Source: JAQBZY01 sp038117205
GTDB lineage: Bacteria > Pseudomonadota > Alphaproteobacteria > Rhodospirillales > Casp-alpha2
DNA: 64,000 nt
NCBI GenBank assembly: GCA_038117205.1
Contig: JAYOFL010000010.1
Coordinates: forward strand, 1 to 64,000
Reading direction: 5' to 3'
A program made the position numbers and the translations under genes. Under the pieces are notes generated by a model. That model was not told where the DNA came from and searched no databases. It was given only the letters and a program-made list of their open reading frames with translations. This document shows, in pieces, positions 34,718-43,811 of this stretch. The stretch's first letter is position 1. The number at the start of each line of letters is the position of its first letter.

Positions 34718-35476
34718 ATGAGCCACGCACACGGCAGCCGCATTCAGGAATTCATCGGCGACCCGGTTTCCGACGCGCCGGCGGTCGATTACGACACCCT
34801 GGAAGAAGTCTTCAAGGACATCCAGGCGGACATCCGTTACGACCATGAGCTCAACGGCTGCCTGAACTGCGGCATCTGCACGGCCACCTGCCCGGCCGCG
34901 CACTATTACGATTTCAGCCCGCGCGAGATCGTCCAGCTTCTCTGGACCGAGAACCTGGAAGGCATCTACGACGCCATGCAGGAGAAGATCTGGTCCTGCG
35001 CCCAGTGCTACACCTGCGCCGCGCGCTGTCCGTTCGGCAACTCGCCGGGCGGCCTGGTCATGATCCTCCGCGAGGTCGCCATCAAGCACGGCATGCAGTC
35101 GGCGAAGGACGTGCTGCGCCCGTTCTCGCGCGTCATGCTGAAGCTGATCTCCACCGGCAACCAGCTGGCGCCGAACATGATTACGCCCGACCACTTCCCG
35201 GACTGGGGTCCGAACATTTCCAAGGTCGACGCGCCCTTGAAGCTGCTGCGCAAGGCCATCCCCATGCCGACCCTCAACACCATCGAGACGGCCTGGGAAG
35301 TGAACCTCAGAACCTCCGTCGAGCTTTACACCATCTGGGAAATGACCGGCGTTCTCGATCAGCTCGAAACCATCGACGAGAACCTGTTCGACGTCATCTC
35401 CGACATCATGGACGAGAAGCGCGACGACTACGACGACTGGCTCGAAGACCAGGAAGACGAAGAGGACGACGATTGA
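34718..35476 (+). CDS. shdrC1: sHdr complex iron-sulfur subunit sHdrC1
   Basis: 252 residues. Two [4Fe-4S] ferredoxin motifs: Cys48/51/54/58 (GCLNCGICTATCP) and Cys94/97/100/104 (SCAQCYTCAARCP). The remaining helical part ends in a very acidic tail (EDQEDEEDDD). It is an HdrC homologue mediating electron transfer between sHdrB1 and sHdrA in the cytoplasmic sulfur-oxidising heterodisulfide-reductase-like complex. Confidence 0.92.
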   Translation: MSHAHGSRIQEFIGDPVSDAPAVDYDTLEEVFKDIQADIRYDHELNGCLNCGICTATCPAAHYYDFSPREIVQLLWTENLEGIYDAMQEKIWSCAQCYTCAARCPFGNSPGGLVMILREVAIKHGMQSAKDVLRPFSRVMLKLISTGNQLAPNMITPDHFPDWGPNISKVDAPLKLLRKAIPMPTLNTIETAWEVNLRTSVELYTIWEMTGVLDQLETIDENLFDVISDIMDEKRDDYDDWLEDQEDEEDDD

Positions 35477-35516
35477 CCCCGCGCCCGGCGCGCGGCCCCA
35501 GTCAAGGAGATTAGGC

Positions 35517-36866
35517 ATGAGCGACAACACGGACGGCACCCGCTTCACCGGTCACGGCAACGAATGGCGTGACGCCAAGCTCGCCCCCGCCGAGGCGCAG
35601 GCGGCGACGCAATGGGTCGAGGCCCGCGTCGACAAGCGGTCGATGCTGACCAACAAGGACCGGGTCGAGGACGTGCGCGACCTGATGTGGGATCTGGAGA
35701 AGGACGGCCAGATCGTCGTGCACCGGATGCGCGACGAGTATCAGCCCGTCACCGTCAAGACGCTGTTCGGCTGGGACAAGAAAATCCCGACGACGCGGCT
35801 CTGGCATCACAAGTCCTGCGGCCAGTGCGGCAACATTCCGGGCTACCCGACGTCGCTGCTGTGGCTCATGAACGAGATGAACATCGACTATCTCGACGAG
35901 ACCGACCAGACGTCCTGCACGGCGTGGAACTACCACGGCTCGGGCATCGGCAACGTCGAAAGCCTGGCCGCCGTGTTCCTCCGCAACTTCCACCAGGCCT
36001 ACGTCGCCGCACGCGCTGAGGGCCGCGAGGACGGTTACTACTATCCGCTCGTGCACTGCGGCACGTCGTTCGGCAACTACAAGGAAATCCGGATGTTCCT
36101 GCTGCAGTCGGCGGAACTCCGCGAGCGGGTGACGAAGATTCTCGGCAAGCTCGGCCGTCTCGTCGACGGCAAGCTGCTGATCCCCGAGGAAATCGTCCAC
36201 TATTCGGAATGGCTGCACGTGATGCGCCAGAAGATCCGCGAGCGCCAGACGGTCGACGTCTCGCATCTCCGCGCCACCATCCATCCGGCCTGCCACGTCT
36301 ACAAGATGATCCCGGAAGACGCCGTCTACGACGACAGCATCCTGGAAGGAAACCGCGTCGCCGTTTCCACCGGCATCATTCAGGAACTCGGCGCCCAGGT
36401 GATCGACTATTCGACGTGGTACGATTGCTGCGGCTTCGGCTTCCGCCACATCATCTCGGAGCGTGAGTTCACCCGCTCCTACTCGATCGACCGCAAGATC
36501 CGCGTCGCCGTCGAGGAAGCGCAGGCCGACGTCATGATCGGGCACGACACCGGCTGCATCACGACCCTCGACAAAAACCAGTGGATCAGCAAGGCCAAGG
36601 GCGGCGACGGCGTGTCGCTGCCGATCGTCGCCGACTGCCAGTTCGCGGCCCTCGCCTGCGGCGCGCATCCGTACAAGATCGCGCAGATGCACTGGCACGC
36701 GTCGCCGGTGGAAACGCTGCTCGCCAAGATGGGTCTCGACTGGGAAAAGTCGAAGGCCGAGTTCGAGGCGTACCTGAAGGACGTCGAGGCCGGCAAGGTT
36801 GAGAACCTCTACGACCCGCGCCGCCGCATCACGTCGGGTCCGGGCTTCCGCCCGGCGGCGAAATAA
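35517..36866 (+). CDS. shdrB1: sHdr complex subunit sHdrB1 (CCG-domain protein)
   Basis: 449 residues, an HdrB homologue with two CCG-type domains. The first is atypical (HHKSCGQCGNIPGYP, later DQTSCTAWNYHG). The second has HPACHVYKM and YDCCGFGFRH, followed by GHDTGCITTLDKNQW. These cysteines should bind noncubane iron-sulfur clusters. The gene follows sHdrC1 by 40 bases with GGAG upstream. It provides one of the two candidate catalytic B subunits. Confidence 0.92.
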   Translation: MSDNTDGTRFTGHGNEWRDAKLAPAEAQAATQWVEARVDKRSMLTNKDRVEDVRDLMWDLEKDGQIVVHRMRDEYQPVTVKTLFGWDKKIPTTRLWHHKSCGQCGNIPGYPTSLLWLMNEMNIDYLDETDQTSCTAWNYHGSGIGNVESLAAVFLRNFHQAYVAARAEGREDGYYYPLVHCGTSFGNYKEIRMFLLQSAELRERVTKILGKLGRLVDGKLLIPEEIVHYSEWLHVMRQKIRERQTVDVSHLRATIHPACHVYKMIPEDAVYDDSILEGNRVAVSTGIIQELGAQVIDYSTWYDCCGFGFRHIISEREFTRSYSIDRKIRVAVEEAQADVMIGHDTGCITTLDKNQWISKAKGGDGVSLPIVADCQFAALACGAHPYKIAQMHWHASPVETLLAKMGLDWEKSKAEFEAYLKDVEAGKVENLYDPRRRITSGPGFRPAAK

Positions 36867-36903
36867 CGCCCGCGCCGCAACGAACGCATACAGGGGAAGT
36901 CGA

Positions 36904-37956
36904 ATGTCCAAGCCCATTCTCGTGGTCGGCGCCGGGCCGGCCGGTCTTTCCGCCAGCCATGCCCTCGCTTCCGTCGGCAAGCAGGTGATCCTCGTCGACA
37001 AGGCGGACCGTCTCGGCGGCACGCCGATCCTGTCCGGCTACGCCAAGCTGGTGCCGAGCGGCCTGTGGGCCAAGGACGCCATCGGCGGCATGGTCGACCG
37101 CGTGCAGGGCAACGGCGCCATCAAGGCCATGACGCAGACCAGCATCGCCGAATTCAACGGCACGCCCGGCAACTTCACCGCCAAGATGTCGAACGGCGAG
37201 ACGGTGGACGCGTCGGCCGCCATCCTCTGCACCGGGTTCAGCCACTTCGATTCCGTCAACAAGCCGGAATGGGGCTTCGGCATGTTCCCCGACGTCGTCA
37301 CGACGACGCAGGTCGAGCAGATGATCTCGTCCGGCCAGGGCGTGCGCTGCCCGTCCGACGGCCGCAAGCCGCAGCGGGTCGCCATCCTGCTCTGCGTCGG
37401 CTCCCGCGACCGCCAGATCGGCCGCGAATGGTGCTCGAAGATCTGCTGCACGGTGTCGTCGAACATCGCCATGGAAATCCGCGAAGAGCTGCCGGACTGC
37501 CACGTCTACATCTACTACATGGACATCCGCACGTTTGGTCTCTACGAGGACACCTACTACTGGCGCAGCCAGGAAGAGTTCAAAATCAAGTACATCAAGG
37601 CCCGCATCGCGGAAGTGACCTCGAACGGCGAGAAGCTGATCGTCAAGGGCGAGGACACGCTGGTGAAGCGGCCGATCACCATCCCGTTCGACATGGTGGT
37701 GCACGCCGTCGGCATGGACCCGAACGTCGACAACGTTCTGATCGCCTCGATCTTCGGCGTCGAACTGCAGCAGCACGGCCACATCAAGCGGCTCGACACT
37801 TACAGCTCCATGGCCGCTACGTCGCGGCCGGGCGTGTTCGTCGCCGGCGCCGCCACGGGTCCGGAAACCATCGACGATTCGATCGCGCAGGGCCAGGGCG
37901 CGGCCATGGCGGCGCTCGCCGTCGCCGCCGGCAACTCCATGCAGGCGGCCGAATAG
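36904..37956 (+). CDS. shdrA: sHdr complex flavoprotein subunit sHdrA
   Basis: 350 residues from the ATG at 36904 (GGGGAAG upstream). It has the FAD-binding GAGPAGLSASHALASVGK motif, an HdrA-type cluster region CVGSRDRQIGREWCSKICCTVS, and a second FAD segment GVFVAGAATGPETIDDSIAQGQGAA. It lacks the extra ferredoxin domains of methanogen HdrA, as sHdrA proteins do. It is the central FAD subunit of the complex. Confidence 0.92.
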   Translation: MSKPILVVGAGPAGLSASHALASVGKQVILVDKADRLGGTPILSGYAKLVPSGLWAKDAIGGMVDRVQGNGAIKAMTQTSIAEFNGTPGNFTAKMSNGETVDASAAILCTGFSHFDSVNKPEWGFGMFPDVVTTTQVEQMISSGQGVRCPSDGRKPQRVAILLCVGSRDRQIGREWCSKICCTVSSNIAMEIREELPDCHVYIYYMDIRTFGLYEDTYYWRSQEEFKIKYIKARIAEVTSNGEKLIVKGEDTLVKRPITIPFDMVVHAVGMDPNVDNVLIASIFGVELQQHGHIKRLDTYSSMAATSRPGVFVAGAATGPETIDDSIAQGQGAAMAALAVAAGNSMQAAE

Positions 37957-37969
37957 GGCTGAACGGGCA

Positions 37970-38830
37970 ATGGGCCTTCCGACCAACGCCATCGACGACC
38001 AGGGCCGCCCGGTCCTGCATCTGAGCGGCCCGAAATTGACGGCGGCGCTCGAGATGGTTGTCGGGCTCGCCGACGATCTCGGCGGCGTCGAGGCGCTGGT
38101 GAAGGGCCTCGCCTTCAAGACCGGCGTGTTTCAAGAGGTCTTTCAGCCGAGCAAGATCCACTCCCTCGACCGCGACACCTTCCTCGGCCTTTGCGCCTTC
38201 ATGGCGCCGGTGCGCCGGCGTATCGGGCCGTGGCTGGAGGAAGCGGCGCCCGACGGCATGGACACGGTCCGCGCCGCCATGAAGGCCCTCGTCGAGGAAG
38301 CGACGCACACGGCGGAAGCCGACGCGGCGGTGCATCGCTTCTGCGCCCGGTTCCCGGACGGCAAGGCGTTCCGCTGGGTCCGTGACTTGGCGGCCGAGAT
38401 TCTCCACAACGTCATGCCGGAACAGTATCCGCTGATGACCCGCTGGGTCTGGGACGCCAAGGCCAACACCGGCGTGCTCCGGGAAATCTGGCACGACGAC
38501 AACATCGACCACATGACCCTCGACGTGCCGGACGGCTATCAGACCTATCTGGTGCTGCGCGAGGAATTGAGCCAGTTCCTGACCGACAACGGCGTCTTCC
38601 GCGACATGCCGCAATACGTCGATCTGCTGTGCGCGCAGGTTTACGGCAACTACATCTGCGAACAGGGCGGCACGTACCTCAGGACAGACTTCGCCGCCGC
38701 CGAGGATCCGACGCAGTACACGCGCCGCATGCTCGGTCTGGACGGCATCGACCCGGAAACCGGCCGCACCCGCGCCAAGGGCACCAAGGGCCGGCCGGTC
38801 GTCCTCGACGCCGACCAAGCGGCGGATTGA
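37970..38830 (+). CDS. Conserved sHdr-cluster protein (Hyp)
   Basis: 286 residues, no cofactor motif I recognise; mostly helical, with few Cys (LCAFM, FCARF, LLCAQV, YICEQGG). A gene for a conserved hypothetical protein always sits between hdrA and hdrC2 in shdr clusters, and this gene occupies exactly that place, 14 bases after sHdrA. The role is unknown: possibly assembly or a structural subunit. Confidence 0.85.
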   Translation: MGLPTNAIDDQGRPVLHLSGPKLTAALEMVVGLADDLGGVEALVKGLAFKTGVFQEVFQPSKIHSLDRDTFLGLCAFMAPVRRRIGPWLEEAAPDGMDTVRAAMKALVEEATHTAEADAAVHRFCARFPDGKAFRWVRDLAAEILHNVMPEQYPLMTRWVWDAKANTGVLREIWHDDNIDHMTLDVPDGYQTYLVLREELSQFLTDNGVFRDMPQYVDLLCAQVYGNYICEQGGTYLRTDFAAAEDPTQYTRRMLGLDGIDPETGRTRAKGTKGRPVVLDADQAAD

Positions 38831-38849
38831 ACGGAGAAGGTGAGCATCC

Positions 38850-39590
38850 ATGCCGATACATGAAAAATCGCTGATCCGTCCGGAAAACCTCCTCGAACAC
38901 GAAAAGCTCGAGATCGACGGCGTCGACGTCTCGGGTCACTGGAGCACCTTCATCCAGACCCGCGTCGTCAGCGACTACAACGAGGACATGCAGGACGAGA
39001 TCGCGGCGCTGCCGGGCGGCGAAAACATTCACCGTTGCTGGCAGTGCGGTTCGTGCACCAACGCCTGCACGGTCAATGCCGTCAATCCGCGCTTCAATCC
39101 GCGTTACTGGATCTATCTGGCGCGCATCGGCATGGAATCGGAACTGCTGCGCGACAAGGACATCATCTGGCAGTGCGTGTCGTGCAACAAGTGCACCTAC
39201 ATCTGCCCGCGCGACGTGAACCCGGAAGGCGTCATGAAGGCCATGTCGCATTGGCTGGAAATGAAGGGCCATACCGAGAAGTCGCCGTCCATGCACTTCG
39301 ACGAGGTGTTTTCGAAGCAGGTCTTCGATACCGGTAAGATCGAGGAAGGCCGCACCATCCGCGGCTTCTTCGCGCGCACCGGTCAGGAACTGAACCAGGA
39401 TTGGCTGGTCGAAATGGTCAGGCGGATGCTCAAGCACCTGCCGGTGAAACTGCTGTTCGCCATGGGCCTGCAGGGCGTCCTCAGGCCGCGCACGCGCGGC
39501 TGGGGCCCGGCCCGGGACGCCATCAATGAATACGTCGCCGAGAAGCACGCCGAGCACCGGCGCGCCCTGAAACTCGATCCGGCCGAATAA
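38850..39590 (+). CDS. shdrC2: sHdr complex iron-sulfur subunit sHdrC2
   Basis: 246 residues with two [4Fe-4S] motifs: Cys63/66/69/73 (RCWQCGSCTNAC) and Cys109/112/115/119 (QCVSCNKCTYICP). It is the second HdrC-type subunit, paired with sHdrB2 encoded 12 bases downstream. Confidence 0.92.
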   Translation: MPIHEKSLIRPENLLEHEKLEIDGVDVSGHWSTFIQTRVVSDYNEDMQDEIAALPGGENIHRCWQCGSCTNACTVNAVNPRFNPRYWIYLARIGMESELLRDKDIIWQCVSCNKCTYICPRDVNPEGVMKAMSHWLEMKGHTEKSPSMHFDEVFSKQVFDTGKIEEGRTIRGFFARTGQELNQDWLVEMVRRMLKHLPVKLLFAMGLQGVLRPRTRGWGPARDAINEYVAEKHAEHRRALKLDPAE

Positions 39591-39601
39591 GGAGAGGCGC
39601 C

Positions 39602-40537
39602 ATGAACGAGACCTCGAAGAAATACGGCAAGGTCGCCTACTATCCGGGCTGCGCGCTGGAAGGTTCCGGGCATTCGTACAACCGCTCGACGCAGGAAGTC
39701 GGCAAGGCGCTCGGCCTCGATCTGGTCGAAGTCGACAACTGGAATTGCTGCGGCGCCATGGAGGTCAAGAACATCGACCCCAAGCTGCAGACGTACCTGT
39801 CGTCCCGCGTCATGAGCATCGCCGCCAACGAAATGGGCTTCGACACCGTGATGGCGCCCTGCAACGGCTGCTATCACAACCTGAAGAAGGCCGAATACGA
39901 TCTGGCGCACGATCCGGAATCGGTCGAGGTCATCGACCGGCTTTCCAAGAAGGCCGGCCACGAGACCTACGAAGCGGGCCAGGTGGAGACCATCCACGCC
40001 CTCGACTGGATCAAGGAAGGCATCGGTGAGGACGGGCTCAAGGCGCGGGTGAAGAACTCGCTTTCCGGCCTCAAGATCGCCAACTACTACGGTTGCATGT
40101 ACACCCGGCCGCGCCATATCTTCCCGGAAAAGGACAAGGGGCCTGGCAGCGAATCGACCTCGCAGCCGCATTTCATGGACGACCTGCTAGCCGCCGCCGG
40201 CGCCCAGAACGTCGATTTCCCCCTCAAGACCGCGTGCTGCGGCGGGGCGCACACCCTTTCCGACTCCGACATGTCGACCAAGCTGGTGATGAACATCCTC
40301 CGCGCCGCCGAGGCATCGGGCGCCGACGTCGTCGCCACCGAATGCCCGACCTGCCATTCCGGTCTGGAAATGCATCAGGTGCGGGGCGAGAAGCGGTTCG
40401 GCTTCAAATCGAAGGTGAAGATCCTCTATTTCACGCAACTCCTGGGCCTTGCCCTCGGCCTCAAGCCGAAGAGCCTCGGCGTGCACGAGAACATTTCCGA
40501 CTCGATGGATTTCCTGAAGGAGAAGGGTCTGGCATGA
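39602..40537 (+). CDS. shdrB2: sHdr complex subunit sHdrB2 (CCG-domain protein)
   Basis: 311 residues with two full CCG domains: YYPGCALEGSGHSY with NWNCCGAMEV and APCNGCY, then YYGCMYTRP with TACCGGAHTL and TECPTCHSGLEMHQ. This is the canonical HdrB arrangement for two noncubane [4Fe-4S] clusters. Its stop overlaps the next start (ATGA). Confidence 0.93.
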   Translation: MNETSKKYGKVAYYPGCALEGSGHSYNRSTQEVGKALGLDLVEVDNWNCCGAMEVKNIDPKLQTYLSSRVMSIAANEMGFDTVMAPCNGCYHNLKKAEYDLAHDPESVEVIDRLSKKAGHETYEAGQVETIHALDWIKEGIGEDGLKARVKNSLSGLKIANYYGCMYTRPRHIFPEKDKGPGSESTSQPHFMDDLLAAAGAQNVDFPLKTACCGGAHTLSDSDMSTKLVMNILRAAEASGADVVATECPTCHSGLEMHQVRGEKRFGFKSKVKILYFTQLLGLALGLKPKSLGVHENISDSMDFLKEKGLA

Positions 40538-40947
40538 CGCCGCTCGCCGACATGGAACTGGCGATCAGCCTCGCCGCCGCCTGCGACGACCCGAAGCTCG
40601 GCGCCGAACGGCTGCTGGGCCTCGGCGAGGAAATCCTCTGCCATTGGATCGAAGCCCGCGACGAGACGCCGACCGACGGCACGCACGAGGGCTTCCGCCT
40701 GATCGCCCTGCACCGTCAGGGCGCCAAGGGCGACCCGTCCTTCAACGCCTGCCGGGAAACCTGCCGGGAACTTGCCTATCATTTCAACCTGATCGCCGCC
40801 GCGCCGGACCGCGCCGAGGCCGCCAGGCTGCTGACGATGATGGGCATGGTGGCGACGCATCTGTTTCTGTTCATCGCCGGCAAGCTCCAGGAATCGGGGC
40901 TCGGTGAATTCTGCTGTTCCTCTAAGCCGCTGCACGCGGCAGAATAG
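40534..40947 (+). CDS. Small Cys-containing protein of unknown function between sHdrB2 and LbpA
   Basis: 137 residues, helical, not recognised. Cysteines occur at ILCHW, in NACRETCREL, and as an adjacent pair near the end (GEFCCSSK); a hydrophobic helix precedes that pair. It is translationally coupled to sHdrB2 and followed 38 bases later by lbpA, so a role with the complex or its lipoyl partner is likely. The terminal Cys-Cys resembles sulfur-relay sites, but nothing more can be claimed. Confidence 0.75.
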   Translation: MTPLADMELAISLAAACDDPKLGAERLLGLGEEILCHWIEARDETPTDGTHEGFRLIALHRQGAKGDPSFNACRETCRELAYHFNLIAAAPDRAEAARLLTMMGMVATHLFLFIAGKLQESGLGEFCCSSKPLHAAE

Positions 40948-40985
40948 GCGTAGGCGCGACACAAGAGACTTGGGGAGGCAAAAAG

Positions 40986-41426
40986 ATGCCCGTCGTAAAA
41001 GGATGCAACCTGCCGGACGACCTGCTGTACGACGTGGAAAACCACGTCTGGTTCAAGGAAATGGATGACGGCAACGTCAAGGTCGGCATGACCGCGATCG
41101 CCGCCGCCATGGCCGGGCAACTGGTCGCGGTGACGCCGAAGAAGGTCGGCCGCAGCGTCGCCGCCGGCAAGTCCTGCGCCACCGTCGAAAGCGGCAAGTG
41201 GGTCGGCCCCGCCAAGTCCGCCGCCGCCGGCGAAATCGTCGAGGTCAACGAAGCGGTCGTCAGCAAGCCCGACACGGCCAACGCTGATCCCTACGACGCC
41301 GGTTGGCTGGTGATCCTGAAGCCGGAAGACTGGGCCAGCGTGAAGCCGGGCCTGGTGCCGGGAAGCTCCGTCGCCGCCCCCTACGAGGCGAAGATGAACG
41401 CGGACGGCTTCGCCGGCTGCGGCTGA
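40986..41426 (+). CDS. lbpA: Lipoate-binding protein LbpA (GcvH-like)
   Basis: 146 residues, GcvH-like fold. The lipoylated Lys is Lys71 in VESGKWVGPAKS (GcvH has ESVK). The protein has the sHdr-type extra cysteines Cys7, Cys64 and a terminal AGCG. It carries the sulfur substrate on its dihydrolipoyl arm to sHdr. GGGGAGG precedes the ATG. Adjacent sHdr genes and absence of other glycine-cleavage genes rule out a photorespiratory-type GcvH. Confidence 0.93.
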   Translation: MPVVKGCNLPDDLLYDVENHVWFKEMDDGNVKVGMTAIAAAMAGQLVAVTPKKVGRSVAAGKSCATVESGKWVGPAKSAAAGEIVEVNEAVVSKPDTANADPYDAGWLVILKPEDWASVKPGLVPGSSVAAPYEAKMNADGFAGCG

Positions 41427-41563
41427 CGCCGGGATAACCGCTCCTCCATTCCACGCCCGGCCAATTCGGGCTATCATGCTTCCGCGCATGACGGGACAAG
41501 TTCGGCACGGCGGACATCCGCTGAAAGACCGAACGACCCGTCCGGCATCAGGGAGGATGACCA

Positions 41564-42466
41564 ATGAAACGCTCAACGACGTTAGGCGCCGCGGTTGCGG
41601 CGCTGTTCCTGTTCACGCACGCGCCGGCCGCATTGGCCGAAGGCCCGAAGGTCCTGGGTGAGAAGACCGTGACGGGCTTCCCGTTCCCGGAATCTGTCGC
41701 CTATGACGCTGCCCAGAAGGTTCTCTACGTCGGTCAGTTCGTTTCGGCGCTGAAGCCGACGGAAAAGGACGGCAAGGGCCGCATCAGCAAGGTATCGCTC
41801 GACGGCAAGGTGATCGACGCGAATTTCCTGCCGGCGGGCGGCGAGCCGCTCAACAAGCCGAAGGGTATCTGGGTCGCCGGCGACCGGCTCTGGGTCACGG
41901 ACATCGACGTCGTCTGGGTGTTCGACACCAAGACCCGCAAGGGCAAGAAGGTGGCGCTGCCGGGCATCAAGTTCGCCAACGACCCGGCGGTCGTCGGCTA
42001 CACCCTCTACGTCAGCGACAACCGGGGCGACGCGCTCTACCGGGTCGAGCCGGCGGATTTCCTGGCCGGCGGCGAACCGAAGGTGACGGTCGCGTTCTCC
42101 GGCGCCGGCATCAATCCGAACGGCGTTTATCCGACGCCGCAGAATTCACTGCTCATGGCCGGCTTCATGTCCGACAAGGTGGCGCGCGGGCTCTACGAAA
42201 TCAAACCGGGCGGCAAGCCGAAGCCCATATCGCGTGAGATCGGCCGGTTGGACGGCCTCTATCGCATGACCGACGGCTCGCTGCTGGTGACGGACTGGAA
42301 TTCCGGCACCCTGTTCCATTGGGCGACCGACAGCTATCACACGCCGCTGGCGTCGGGCTTCAAGGGGCCGGCCGACTTCTGCGTCATTCCCGGCGACAAG
42401 GAGATGACGGTAGTGGTGCCGGATCTGGTAAAGAGCGAGCTTCGTTTCGTCAGGCTCGGCAAGTGA
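41564..42466 (+). CDS. Exported beta-propeller (SMP-30/NHL-like) protein
   Basis: 300 residues. A signal peptide (about 1-25, ending ALA) is followed by propeller-like repeats: ESVAYDAAQKVLYVGQF, KPKGIWVAGDRLWVTDIDVVWVFDTKT, VVGYTLYVSDNRGDALYRV, GLYRMTDGSLLVTDWNSGTLFHW. It resembles gluconolactonase/NHL proteins. The enzymatic role is unknown. It lies downstream of lbpA with its own GGGAGGA site and ends at a bidirectional terminator. Confidence 0.82.
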   Translation: MKRSTTLGAAVAALFLFTHAPAALAEGPKVLGEKTVTGFPFPESVAYDAAQKVLYVGQFVSALKPTEKDGKGRISKVSLDGKVIDANFLPAGGEPLNKPKGIWVAGDRLWVTDIDVVWVFDTKTRKGKKVALPGIKFANDPAVVGYTLYVSDNRGDALYRVEPADFLAGGEPKVTVAFSGAGINPNGVYPTPQNSLLMAGFMSDKVARGLYEIKPGGKPKPISREIGRLDGLYRMTDGSLLVTDWNSGTLFHWATDSYHTPLASGFKGPADFCVIPGDKEMTVVVPDLVKSELRFVRLGK

Positions 42467-42469
42467 GGT

Positions 42470-42501
42470 CTCGAGGGGGCCGGCCCGGCCGGCCCCCCGA
42501 G
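42470..42501. terminator. Bidirectional hairpin between the beta-propeller gene and the YeeE gene
   Basis: A 13-bp GC-rich stem with one bulged A (42470-42483 with 42489-42501) lies between two convergent stops only 37 bases apart. It can serve both directions. Confidence 0.7.
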
Positions 42502-42502
42502 C

Positions 42503-43606
42503 TCAACCCCGCGATAGCACGGCTTTGAGGGCGCCGCCGAGCGTGCCCTCTTCCAGGTATTTGATGCCGAGCACGCCGCCCAGCATGATCGAGCCCATGG
42601 CCAGCACCGATCCGACGGCGAGCGTCGAGATGCCCGTCAGGCCCTGACCGATGGTGCAGCCGAGCGCCATCACGCCGCCGGCGCCCATCAGCGCCGCGCC
42701 GACGGTATGGCGGATCATGTCGCTGGCGTCGGTGAAGGATTCGACCCGGAACTCCCTCGCGGCGATGGCGGCCAGGAACGATCCGGCGATGACGCCGCCG
42801 ACGCTGGCGACGCCGAAGTCGATGGTGGCGCCGGTAAAGGTCATCAGATACTGGATGCCGTTACCGACCGGCGCGACGAAGGTCAGCGAGAACAAGGGCG
42901 TCGGCTCGAATTCGTCGAAGCCGGCGATCCCGGTGATCGCCCATCCGGCCGGCACCGTCAGGCCGATGATCAGGCCGGCGACCATGTCGCGCTTGGAGTC
43001 GCGGAAATCGGCATCCTTGAAGCAGTACCAAAGCAGCCCCAGGACGGCGACGGCGGCGGCGATCATGCGCGCGGTGCCGGCGTCGAGGCCGGCGAGGCTC
43101 AGGAAGTCCGGAATGCCCTGGTTGTTGACGATCCCGGCAACCTTTAGATCCACGTTGGTCGCCCCCTCGAGCGCCGTTCGGGCGAGCGCGATCAGGCCGC
43201 GCAGCGTCATGTAGGCGACAATGCCGAGGACGATGGCAACATAGAGGGACTTGAGGTTTCCGGCACCGAGCCGGATCAGGGTCTTGGAGCCGCAGCCGCC
43301 GGCCTGCGTCATGCCGAAGCCGAACATCAGGCCGCCGATGATGGCGCCGGCCCAGCCGAGATTAGGCGTCAGGTAGATCGCCTTGTTGAGGTCGATCAGT
43401 CCCGCAAGGTGCATGCCCTGGCTGACGGCGATGCCGACGGCGACCGCCAGCATCCAGGCGCGGAAACGGTTGCGGTCTTCCATCATCACCATGTCGGAAA
43501 TCGCCCCCATGGTGCAGAAGTTTGTCCGCTGCGCCGTCGCGCCGAACACCATGCCGAGCGCGAAGCCCAGCCAACCGACCTTGGCGACGACCGAAAGTTC
43601 TTCCAT
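42503..43606 (-). CDS. YeeE/YedE (SoxT-like) sulfur-compound transporter
   Basis: 367 residues from the ATG at 43606 (GGGAGG upstream), about ten membrane helices. The conserved Cys motifs of YeeE/YedE are present: QRTNFCTMGAISD, TQAGGCGSKTLIRLGAGN and ALGCTIGQGLTGIS. Such proteins import thiosulfate or sulfane sulfur. In sHdr organisms SoxT1 proteins of this family move sulfur into the cytoplasm. It is divergent from tusA, its probable acceptor. Confidence 0.88.
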   Translation of the reverse strand: MEELSVVAKVGWLGFALGMVFGATAQRTNFCTMGAISDMVMMEDRNRFRAWMLAVAVGIAVSQGMHLAGLIDLNKAIYLTPNLGWAGAIIGGLMFGFGMTQAGGCGSKTLIRLGAGNLKSLYVAIVLGIVAYMTLRGLIALARTALEGATNVDLKVAGIVNNQGIPDFLSLAGLDAGTARMIAAAVAVLGLLWYCFKDADFRDSKRDMVAGLIIGLTVPAGWAITGIAGFDEFEPTPLFSLTFVAPVGNGIQYLMTFTGATIDFGVASVGGVIAGSFLAAIAAREFRVESFTDASDMIRHTVGAALMGAGGVMALGCTIGQGLTGISTLAVGSVLAMGSIMLGGVLGIKYLEEGTLGGALKAVLSRG

Positions 43607-43675
43607 CTCTTTCCTCCCACGGGCCGCCCGCCCCATTTTCAGGGCGGCTCAATTTATTGCTGGCGGCACCATAAC

Positions 43676-43708
43676 ACTTACAATAAAGTGAATATATAAA
43701 AATTGAAT
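43676..43708. promoter_or_regulatory. AT-rich divergent promoter island (soxT-like / tusA)
   Basis: It contains a CACTT...AAGTG dyad followed by GAATATATAAAAATTGAAT, with GAAT at 43690-43693 and 43705-43708. It is related in composition to the ATTC/GAAT sites elsewhere in the sulfur region, but no exact inverted pair with 8-base spacing is present. Confidence 0.4.
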
Positions 43709-43811
43709 GTGTTGGCGCGCCTCGTGCGTCTTACGGATGATAGCGCATTGAAATCCGCCGGTCAGGCGGCAGACTGGTCGCCAACCGCACGGACACGGAA
43801 AGGATACACCC

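Noticed and set aside
40986..41426. Glycine cleavage H protein
   Set aside because: No gcvT or gcvP nearby. Extra cysteines, an ESGK lipoylation site and sHdr neighbours identify LbpA.
43624..43647. CCGCCC/GGGCGG hairpin in the YeeE leader as a riboswitch
   Set aside because: A six-base stem with an eight-base loop, without pseudoknot or conserved riboswitch core; too little to call.
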